NCBI GenBank assembly: GCA_035626515.1
Contig: DASPNM010000030.1
Location: forward strand, 1 to 28,935
Length of the DNA: 28,935 bases
Reading direction: 5' to 3'
DNA from: DASPNM01 sp035626515
GTDB lineage: Bacteria; Bacteroidota; Bacteroidia; Chitinophagales; Chitinophagaceae
Shown here: piece after piece, positions 22,302 to 28,935 of the stretch
Layout of the letters: each line of letters opens with the position of its first letter
Position numbering within the stretch: position 1 is the first letter of the stretch
The notes under the pieces: generated by a model
The model's input: the letters and a program-made list of their open reading frames with translations, nothing else
Database searches by the model: none
What the model was told of the DNA's origin: nothing
Program-made: the position numbers and the translations under genes

Positions 22302-23951
22302 ATGGCCAAGTATATTTTTGTTACCGGCGGAGTGACTTCCTCATTGGGGAAAGGGATCATTGCCGCTTCGCTTGCGAAGCTGCTGCAGGCAAGAGGCCTG
22401 CGGGTCACCATCCAGAAATTTGACCCTTACATCAACGTGGATCCGGGAACGCTGAACCCTTACGAGCACGGAGAGTGCTACGTCACCGAAGACGGCGCCG
22501 AAACGGATCTCGACCTCGGCCATTACGAGCGTTTCCTCAATATATATACATCACAGGCCAACAATGTCACCACCGGGAGGATCTACCAGACGGTCATCAA
22601 CAAGGAACGCGAAGGCGCATACCTGGGAAAGACCGTCCAGGTGGTTCCACACATCACCGATGAGATTAAGCGCCGCATGCTGGAACTCGGGAAGGCCGGT
22701 GAATTCGATATTGTGATCACCGAGATTGGCGGCACGGTGGGCGATATCGAAAGCCTTCCCTTCGTGGAAGCAGTGCGCCAGCTCCAATGGGAGCTGCCTG
22801 AGGAAGACACCGTTGTGGTGCACCTCACCCTCATTCCTTACCTGAAGGCGGCAAAAGAACTGAAGACAAAACCTACGCAGCACAGCGTGAAGATGCTCAG
22901 CCAGGAGGGAGTGCATCCGGACATTATCGTCTGCCGCACGGAAAAGCCGCTTACCCCGGACCTGCGGCGCAAGATCGCGCTCTTCTGCAACGTAAAGCAG
23001 GAAGCAGTGATCGAGGCGGCCGACGCCCCAACCATTTATGAAGTGCCCGTGGCAATGATGCGTGAAAAGCTGGATGTGATTTGCCTGAAGAAACTGAATA
23101 TTGCCGACTACAGCGAGCCGGAGCTTGCCCGCTGGAAGGAATTCCTCGACAAGCTGAAATATCCCAAGAGCCGCGTAACGATCGGACTCATCGGAAAATA
23201 CCTGGAGCTCCAGGACGCGTATAAGTCCATTCTCGAATCCTTCATTCACGCGGGGGCGGTGAATGAATGCCAGGTGCAGGTAATGAACGTACACAGCGAA
23301 TTCATTACTGAAGAGAACGTGGCAGAAAAGCTCGCCGGGCTGGACGGCCTGCTGGTGGCGCCGGGTTTCGGTCACCGTGGCGTGGAGGGAAAGATCACCG
23401 CGGTGCGGTACGCGCGGGAAAAAGGACTGCCTTTTTTCGGGATTTGCCTGGGAATGCAGATGGCGGTAATCGAATTCGCGCGCAATGTGCTCGGTATTCG
23501 CCATGCGCATTCCACGGAAATGGATCCTGACTGCCCCGAACCAGTGATCGATTTGATGGAAGAGCAGAAAAAAATCACTACCAAGGGGGGCACGATGCGT
23601 CTTGGGGCTTATCCCTGCGAGATCGTTCCGGGCTCGCTGGCGCATCATATCTATGGCAAGACTTCCATCAGTGAACGCCACCGCCACCGCTGGGAGTTCA
23701 ACAACAAATACCTGCAGGAGTTTGAAAAGGCGGGAATGGTTCCCAGCGGCCGGAATCCGGCCACCGGGCTGGTCGAGATCATCGAGCTCCCCTCACACCC
23801 TTTCTTCATCGGCGTGCAATATCACCCGGAGCTAAAAAGCACGGTGGAAAATCCGCAGCCGATCTTTGTGCAGTTCATTCGCGCTGCAAAGGTCTACGCA
23901 GAAAAAAAGAACGAGATCAAGAACCCGCTGCTGCAAAGCGAAATGATTTAG
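22302..23951 (+). CDS. pyrG: CTP synthase (glutamine-hydrolysing)
   Basis: This encodes a 549-residue enzyme making CTP from UTP, ATP and glutamine. The synthase domain (about 1-270) starts MAKYIFVTGGVTSSLGKGI (P-loop) and has NVDPGTLNPYEHGE and EIGGTVGDIES. The glutaminase domain (about 290-540) has the nucleophile C382 in GICLGMQ and the HPE of VQYHPELKS. The length matches the family. The frame is open from a TTG at 22296, but ATG at 22302 is the family start. The gene ends at 23951 and is followed by a G-poor octamer array (24011-24082) in place of a hairpin terminator. Confidence 0.97.
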   Translation: MAKYIFVTGGVTSSLGKGIIAASLAKLLQARGLRVTIQKFDPYINVDPGTLNPYEHGECYVTEDGAETDLDLGHYERFLNIYTSQANNVTTGRIYQTVINKEREGAYLGKTVQVVPHITDEIKRRMLELGKAGEFDIVITEIGGTVGDIESLPFVEAVRQLQWELPEEDTVVVHLTLIPYLKAAKELKTKPTQHSVKMLSQEGVHPDIIVCRTEKPLTPDLRRKIALFCNVKQEAVIEAADAPTIYEVPVAMMREKLDVICLKKLNIADYSEPELARWKEFLDKLKYPKSRVTIGLIGKYLELQDAYKSILESFIHAGAVNECQVQVMNVHSEFITEENVAEKLAGLDGLLVAPGFGHRGVEGKITAVRYAREKGLPFFGICLGMQMAVIEFARNVLGIRHAHSTEMDPDCPEPVIDLMEEQKKITTKGGTMRLGAYPCEIVPGSLAHHIYGKTSISERHRHRWEFNNKYLQEFEKAGMVPSGRNPATGLVEIIELPSHPFFIGVQYHPELKSTVENPQPIFVQFIRAAKVYAEKKNEIKNPLLQSEMI

Positions 23952-24010
23952 GGTTTAGAGTTGAGTGTTTGGGGTTGAGAGAATCCAATCGCCCGAATCC
24001 CCTCGTCTAC

Positions 24011-24082
24011 CAATCAACCGATCAACCACCCAACCAATCAACCAATCAACCAATCAACCAGTCAACCAGTCAACCAATCAAC
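24011..24082. repeat. Nine 8-bp tandem units between pyrG and hldD
   Basis: The consensus is CAATCAAC; units in order are CAATCAAC, CGATCAAC, CACCCAAC, three CAATCAAC, two CAGTCAAC, CAATCAAC. The plus strand is C/A-rich and nearly free of G. The last unit contains the hldD stop codon (minus-strand TGA at 24080-24078). Confidence 0.9.
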
Positions 24083-25070
24083 CCCTCACCTCCAAAAACC
24101 CCCGCACATACTCTTTCACTCCTTCTTCCAGTGAGGTAAATGGCACGGAATATCCGGCTTCACGCAGCTTGCGCATGTCCGCTTCGGTGAAATACTGGTA
24201 CGAATCGCGGATGTCGGCCGGGGTATCGGTGTATTCGATCTGCGGATGCAGCTCCAGCGCGCTGTACACCGCGCAAACCAGGTCGTTGAACGTGCGCGCG
24301 CGGCCCGTGCCCAGGTTGTAAAGTCCCGGCGCAGGTCCGGCTTCACCCATCCGTTCCATCATCCACTGCATTACGCGCGCCACGTCCTTTACGTAAATGA
24401 AGTCCCGGCGCTGCTCGCCGTCGCGGAAATCGGGGCGGTGTGAGCGGAAAAGCTTCACCTTGCCGGTGGATTTCACCTGCCTGTAGGCGTGAAAGATCAC
24501 GCTCGCCATGCGCCCCTTGTGGTATTCATTCGGACCGTACACATTGAAAAACTTCAGCCCCGCCCAGAACGGAGGCCTTTCATCCGCCGGACGCTCCAGC
24601 ACCCATTTGTCAAATTCATTTTTGGAAACACCGTAAGGATTTAGGGGTTTCAGCTTCGGCACCAGCCCGTGATCGTCGAGGTAACCGAGTTCCCCCGCAC
24701 CGTAAGTCGCCGCCGACGAAGCATAGATCAGCGGGATCGTATGCCAGGTGCAGTAATTCCAGATATCTTTTGAATAGATCAGGTTGAGTTTTTCCAGCAC
24801 CGCATAGTCGGGTTCGGTGGTGTCGGTGCGTGCCCCGAGGTGAAACACAAATGCCACCGGCGGCTTTTCGGTGCTCAGCCACTCGATCAGGTTGTCGCGT
24901 TCCACCCGTGCGAGGAATTTTTTTCCATGCAGATTCAATTCCTTTTCTCCGCGATCGAACTCATCTGCGAGAATCAGGTTTTCGAACCCGAGCTGGTTCA
25001 GCCAGCCCGCGAAATAACTTCCGATAAAACCGGCCGCGCCGGTGATAACGATGAGTTTATTTTTTTCCAT
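24078..25070 (-). CDS. hldD: ADP-L-glycero-D-manno-heptose 6-epimerase
   Basis: This encodes a 330-residue extended short-chain dehydrogenase that epimerises ADP-D-glycero-D-manno-heptose to the L form, the last step of the heptose donor for the LPS inner core. The NADP-binding GAAGFIG lies at 11-17, and the catalytic pair Y146/K150 is in NPYGVSKNE with an SSAATYG segment before it. FNVYGPNEYHKGRMASV and RDFIYVKDVARV are typical of HldD/RfaD. It starts 23 bases after purL, so both are probably on one transcript. The stop TGA lies inside the octamer array. The family assignment is good; other nucleotide-sugar epimerases are less likely. Confidence 0.92.
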   Translation of the reverse strand: MEKNKLIVITGAAGFIGSYFAGWLNQLGFENLILADEFDRGEKELNLHGKKFLARVERDNLIEWLSTEKPPVAFVFHLGARTDTTEPDYAVLEKLNLIYSKDIWNYCTWHTIPLIYASSAATYGAGELGYLDDHGLVPKLKPLNPYGVSKNEFDKWVLERPADERPPFWAGLKFFNVYGPNEYHKGRMASVIFHAYRQVKSTGKVKLFRSHRPDFRDGEQRRDFIYVKDVARVMQWMMERMGEAGPAPGLYNLGTGRARTFNDLVCAVYSALELHPQIEYTDTPADIRDSYQYFTEADMRKLREAGYSVPFTSLEEGVKEYVRGFLEVRG

Positions 25071-25093
25071 ACTTAACTTAACCTAACCTTTCT

Positions 25094-27325
25094 TCAAATG
25101 GAGCTGAGCGCCGACCCCGCTTCTTCGCGAACGAGGTATTTTTCAATTGCCGTATCGTATTTTTCTTTCCACGAGTCAATATCTCCCCAGAATTCGCCGT
25201 CTACCACCACCTCGCCACCCGTGACCACCCCGATCTTTTCATAGGGCAGATCGCCCAGTCGCGCCTCGAAAACTTTTACGTCTTCGAGCAATACGGAAAC
25301 CATCACGCGTCCCTGGCCTTCCCCGAACAACACCGCGTCCCTGCGAATACCGCCCGGTGTTTGTATCGAAAAACCAAGTGCGCGCTCAAATCCGCTTTCG
25401 CAAAGCGTTACGAACAAGCCGCCCTCGCTTACATCGTGCGCTGAACGGACCAGGCCGTCACGAATCAGTTCGCTCAATTTTTGCTGCAGCCTGTAATCTT
25501 CTTCCAGGTCGAAATAGGGCGCCGGCGAATAGGGCACGGCGCATATCTCATGCAGGTACTCAGAACAATTAATATCGTCAGTCATTTTTCCCAGCACATA
25601 CAACAGATCCCCTTCCTCCTTGAAATCAAGTGTCATCCTGCGATCAACATCTTCGAGCAGGCCTACCATGCCGATCGTTGGCGTCGGATACACCGGTCCA
25701 TCGGGATTCTGATTGTAAAAACTCACATTGCCTCCCGTCACCGGGGTTTCGAAGCGGCGACACGCCTCTCCCATTCCTTTCACGGCGTGCACGAACTGGT
25801 AATACACTTCCGGGTCGTAAGGGTTTCCAAAATTCAGGCAGTTGGTAACACCAATGGGTTGCCCCCCACTGCAGACAATATTCCGGGCGGCTTCCGTCAC
25901 AGCGATCATTGCTCCTTTATAGGGGTCTGAAAAAACGTACCGGCTGTTGCAGTCGACGGTCACTGCCAATCCCTTCCTCGTGCCCCGCACCGCGATGATC
26001 GCGGCATCGGCGGGGGCGTTGGTCGATGTGTTGACGGTGCCTACCATGCTGTCGTACTGGTTGTAGATCCAGCGTTTTGAAGCAATGGTTGGGAGCTGAA
26101 CGATTTCCTCGGCCACTTTGCGCAAATCGGCCGGAACAGGTATCGCCTGTAAGGTAAACTCGCGGATCTTTTCGAAATAGGCGGGCTCGATGAATTCCCT
26201 TTCGTACTGCGGTGCTCCGCCTCCCAGGACCAACTCCCGCGCAGGCAGTTCCGCCTCGAGATGTCCATTCAGGTAAAAACGCAGCATACCATCGTCCGTA
26301 ACCTCACCAATCACCGAACAAGGCAGATCCCATTTTTCAAAAATGCGAATGATGTCCTTTTCCCTTCCTTTTTCTGCAACGAGGAGCATTCGCTCCTGGC
26401 TTTCGCTGAGCAGCAATTCCCAGGCTTTCATCCCAAACTGCCGCGTCGGCACCTTGTCGAGGTCGATACGCATCCCGACGCCGCCTTTCGCGCTCATTTC
26501 GGAAGTGGAACAAATGATTCCGGCCGCTCCCATATCCTGCATGCCCACGACTGCGCCGGTGGAGATCACTTCCAGGCAGGCTTCGAGCAATTTCTTTTCC
26601 TGGAATGGATCACCCACCTGCACGGCAGGTAAATCCTGCGCGCTTTCTGCCGTGATGTCGGCAGAAGCGAAGGAGGCGCCTCCGATCCCGTCTTTTCCCG
26701 TGGCGCTGCCGACAAACAACACCGGGTTGCCGGGACCTGCGGCCGTGGCGGAAACGGTTTCTCCGATTTGCACGATACCGATACTCATCGCATTCACCAG
26801 GGGATTTGTGTGATAGCAATGGTCGAAATAGATTTCGCCGCCCACCGTAGGCACGCCGAAACAGTTTCCATAATGCCCGATGCCGTGCACCACGCCGGAA
26901 AGCAAATGCTGCGTGCGAACCTCGTCCAATTCTCCGAAACGGAGCGAATTCAGAGCCGCGACGGGCCTTGCCCCCATCGTGAATATGTCGCGGTGAATTC
27001 CGCCCACACCGGTGGCTGCTCCCTGGAAAGGCTCGATCGCTGAAGGATGATTGTGGGATTCGATCTTGAATACCACGGCGAGACCGTCGCCGATATCCAT
27101 CAGACCCGCGTTTTCCTCCCCGGCTTTAACGAGCAATCTCCCACCCTCCCGCGGCAATGTCTTCAGCCAGCGAATCGAGTTTTTGTAGCTGCAGTGTTCG
27201 CTCCACATTCCCGAAAAAGCGCAGAGCTCATTGAAATTCGGATTGCGTCCCAGCTTCTCGCGGATCAGCTCAAACTCTTCTTTTGTGAGCCGCAACTGTT
27301 CGGCAGTGTGCGCGGTTACTTCCAT
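25094..27325 (-). CDS. purL: Phosphoribosylformylglycinamidine synthase, subunit II
   Basis: This encodes a 743-residue small-type PurL, which with PurS and PurQ converts FGAR, glutamine and ATP to FGAM in purine synthesis. Signatures are FNELCAFSGMWSEHCSYKNS near the N-terminus, the ATP-site region FKIESHNHPSAIEPFQGAATGVGG in two parts, GDPFQEKKLLEA, MQDMGAAGI, and HDVSEGGLFVTLCESG. No glutaminase domain is fused, which is expected for this type. The frame is open to 27334 (MFVMEV), but the ATG at 27325 is preferred because the promoter box ends at 27342 and leaves a short leader. hldD follows after 23 bases. Confidence 0.95.
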   Translation of the reverse strand: MEVTAHTAEQLRLTKEEFELIREKLGRNPNFNELCAFSGMWSEHCSYKNSIRWLKTLPREGGRLLVKAGEENAGLMDIGDGLAVVFKIESHNHPSAIEPFQGAATGVGGIHRDIFTMGARPVAALNSLRFGELDEVRTQHLLSGVVHGIGHYGNCFGVPTVGGEIYFDHCYHTNPLVNAMSIGIVQIGETVSATAAGPGNPVLFVGSATGKDGIGGASFASADITAESAQDLPAVQVGDPFQEKKLLEACLEVISTGAVVGMQDMGAAGIICSTSEMSAKGGVGMRIDLDKVPTRQFGMKAWELLLSESQERMLLVAEKGREKDIIRIFEKWDLPCSVIGEVTDDGMLRFYLNGHLEAELPARELVLGGGAPQYEREFIEPAYFEKIREFTLQAIPVPADLRKVAEEIVQLPTIASKRWIYNQYDSMVGTVNTSTNAPADAAIIAVRGTRKGLAVTVDCNSRYVFSDPYKGAMIAVTEAARNIVCSGGQPIGVTNCLNFGNPYDPEVYYQFVHAVKGMGEACRRFETPVTGGNVSFYNQNPDGPVYPTPTIGMVGLLEDVDRRMTLDFKEEGDLLYVLGKMTDDINCSEYLHEICAVPYSPAPYFDLEEDYRLQQKLSELIRDGLVRSAHDVSEGGLFVTLCESGFERALGFSIQTPGGIRRDAVLFGEGQGRVMVSVLLEDVKVFEARLGDLPYEKIGVVTGGEVVVDGEFWGDIDSWKEKYDTAIEKYLVREEAGSALSSI

Positions 27326-27341
27326 AACGAACATTGAGCTG

Positions 27342-27349
27342 CAAATTTA
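27342..27349 (-). promoter_or_regulatory. -7 promoter box of purL
   Basis: The minus strand reads TAAATTTG, a perfect TAnnTTTG box, placing transcription near 27335 and the leader at about 10 bases to the ATG at 27325. No clear -33 element is seen. Confidence 0.55.
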
Positions 27350-27459
27350 CCGTATGCGCTTCAGCGATGGCTGCTATTTTCCCACATGACCACAGCGGGG
27401 AAAACGAATGCTTCGGACAAATGAAGCATAAAGGCTTATTTTGCGCGCAAACCGCCTGC

Positions 27460-28755
27460 GTGGAATACCTGCTTTTCATTGCCTACCTTGTCCTGTTCGC
27501 GTGGCTGGTGACCCGGGTCCGGTTCTTCACGAGATCGGGGTTAACGGCGCCGCAGCTGGTGATCCTTTTCCTGCTGAAAGTAATGGCAGGCATTTTCTAC
27601 GGCTGGATCGGGATTTATTACGGGGGCCTCGCGCAGATGGTGGACACATGGAGCTACCACACCGCCAGCATGGCGGAATACCGCCTGTTGTGGACCGATC
27701 CTGCGGAATATTTTACAAACCTGTTTCGTAACCCTTATGACAGCGGAGTCTCCGATTTTTTGTCGGTAAAAGATTCGTTCTGGAACGATTTGAAAGCAAA
27801 TTTTTTCATTAAGGTGCTTTCGGTGTTCAACGTGTTCAGCTTCGGACACTATTATGTGAATGTAATTCTGTACGCCTTCATCAGTCTCTTCGGTCCCATC
27901 GCGCTCTACCGCGTGATGAGCGACATATACCCGGGAAAGAAGGTCCCGGTGCTGCTCGCCACCTTCCTGGTGCCGTCGTTCCTCTACTGGACCAGCGGGC
28001 TGCACAAGGAAGGTCTGCTGTTCACAGGGATCGCGCTCGTGGTATACAGCGTGTATTTCACCAGCAAAGAGAAGCGAATGAGCATCCTGAGGGCGCTCAG
28101 CCTGCTGCTCGGTCTGGGACTGATCCTGATACTGCGCAACTTTATACTGGTCATCATTGTACCCGCGCTGCTCGCCTGGGTGGTTGCGATGCGCTGGCCG
28201 AAAAAAGGGCTGCCCATCTTCGCGGGACTGTATGTCCTTTTCCTGCTCGTGTTTTTCACCGCGCGCAGGCTCGACCCGCGGCTCGATTTTCCGCAGGCGG
28301 TCGTTACCCGCCAGCAGGAATTTGTGAAACTGATCGGGAGCTCTTCCGTTCCGATCCGGGAACTGCAGCCTACCGTTTCGAGTTTCTTAAAAAATACGCC
28401 GCAGGCAATCGATCTTTCGATATTGCGGCCGCTGCCGCGCGACGTGCGACACATCCTTTCTCTTGCGGCGGCGCTTGAGGTGCAGTTGCTGCTGCTGATG
28501 TTCGTCATTTTCCTGCTGCTCAAGACAGGCGCGCCGGCGGACCGGAATTTCATCTACTTCTCCCTATTTTTTTCCGGCACGCTGCTGCTCGCCATCGGAT
28601 TCAGTGTAAACAACCTGGGCGCGATCGTACGCTACCGCAGCGTGATCATCCCATTTCTGGTGGTACCGATGGTGGCACAGATCAACTGGAGCCGGGTGGG
28701 ACAATTCTTTTTAGGAAATATTAAGAATAAAAATAATATTAATACTTCTGCCTGA
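27460..28755 (+). CDS. Polytopic membrane protein, possible polysaccharide polymerase
   Basis: This encodes a protein of about 431 residues with roughly nine to eleven membrane helices. Two features recall the EpsG/Wzy type of O-antigen or exopolysaccharide polymerases: FLVPSFLYWTSGLHKEGLLF in the middle, and GAIVRYRSVIIPFLVVPMVAQ near the end, where an arginine follows an external loop. The likeness is partial and the name tentative. The frame is open from 27334, but the first 42 residues are polar, lie over the purL promoter and look non-coding. A GTG at 27460 gives VEYLLFIAYLVLFAWLV as a first helix; ATG at 27421 is an alternative. TTATTTTGC (27436-27444) may be its -7 region. Confidence 0.75.
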   Translation: MEYLLFIAYLVLFAWLVTRVRFFTRSGLTAPQLVILFLLKVMAGIFYGWIGIYYGGLAQMVDTWSYHTASMAEYRLLWTDPAEYFTNLFRNPYDSGVSDFLSVKDSFWNDLKANFFIKVLSVFNVFSFGHYYVNVILYAFISLFGPIALYRVMSDIYPGKKVPVLLATFLVPSFLYWTSGLHKEGLLFTGIALVVYSVYFTSKEKRMSILRALSLLLGLGLILILRNFILVIIVPALLAWVVAMRWPKKGLPIFAGLYVLFLLVFFTARRLDPRLDFPQAVVTRQQEFVKLIGSSSVPIRELQPTVSSFLKNTPQAIDLSILRPLPRDVRHILSLAAALEVQLLLLMFVIFLLLKTGAPADRNFIYFSLFFSGTLLLAIGFSVNNLGAIVRYRSVIIPFLVVPMVAQINWSRVGQFFLGNIKNKNNINTSA

Positions 28756-28879
28756 TTTGCCTCGCCTTTTCTGAGTTTCGCCGAAAAAAGTTTCATTTTT
28801 TTCCACAGACTGTCCAGAATTCAGGGCTGCACGCCGGATTTTTCCTGAAAATCCTGTTGCTTTGTCCAAAACAACAAAT

Positions 28880-28935
28880 ATGTCACTGCGTCTTGCTGCA
28901 ATCGGAAATCTGAAGGGTACCAACGGAAGGTTGGA
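28880..28935 (+). CDS. Possible start of a further gene, truncated by the window edge
   Basis: An ATG at 28880 opens a frame that runs to the edge (18 codons, MSLRLAAIGNLKGTNGRL). TTGCTTTG at 28857-28864 is one base away from a TAnnTTTG box at a suitable distance. The fragment is too short to identify, and a 70-residue minus-strand frame over the same place looks like chance. The rest of 28756-28879 shows no feature. Confidence 0.35.
   Translation, partial: MSLRLAAIGNLKGTNGRL

Noticed and set aside
22551..23687. 378-residue minus-strand open frame
   Set aside because: It is antisense to pyrG and shows no family features.
28711..28923. 70-residue minus-strand open frame at the right edge
   Set aside because: It overlaps the end of the membrane-protein gene and AT-rich intergenic sequence; no family likeness and no start signal.

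Overview
This window reads as a chromosomal segment of a Gram-negative member of the Bacteroidota, probably from the Chitinophagia/Sphingobacteriia side; the class is a guess. Reasons: TAnnTTTG-type -7 promoter boxes before many genes, weak Shine-Dalgarno sites, a DUF4382 lipoprotein, a GLPGLI-like exported protein, a phosphosulfolactate-synthase-like gene next to aroE, a long-N-terminus YidC, and an ADP-heptose epimerase that implies an LPS outer membrane.

Positions 1-9711 (all minus strand except one gene) hold the str and S10 ribosomal clusters in the usual order, rpsL-rpsG-fusA-rpsJ-rplC-rplD-rplW-rplB, with rplB cut by the window edge. The order is normal but the block is broken up. A histone H1-like gene lies inverted between rpsG and fusA. 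A DUF4382 lipoprotein and a secreted beta-helix/PA14 protein lie between fusA and rpsJ. A cluster of hairpins lies between rpsJ and rplC. Each detached piece begins with the same promoter box, TACCTTTGC, and the rpsJ mRNA would start with a strong hairpin.

Positions 9867-17272 carry ilvE, then divergently an unknown 164-residue protein followed by rdgB, an ECF sigma factor and its probable membrane anti-sigma partner. Next come a hotdog thioesterase and, on the minus strand, a TPR protein and a translationally coupled phosphosulfolactate synthase/aroE pair with its own promoter.

Positions 17523-28755 carry a small exported protein, a GLPGLI-like protein, yidC, a secreted amidohydrolase, pyrG, hldD and purL, and a polytopic membrane protein that may be a polysaccharide polymerase. 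A possible further gene starts at 28880 and runs off the edge.

The least ordinary part is a set of short tandem arrays at gene borders: 7-bp units (13607-13662, 20611-20645, 20838-20872), 10-bp units (20698-20827) and 8-bp units (24011-24082). Two of them supply the stop codons of the genes they border (the amidohydrolase and hldD). At 20611-20872 two sets of five heptamers face each other in inverted orientation around a 130-bp array of decamers that has no G on the plus strand. I see no phage, transposase, CRISPR array, tRNA or rRNA here. The window is mainly housekeeping; the repeats and the dissected ribosomal superoperon are the leads worth following.
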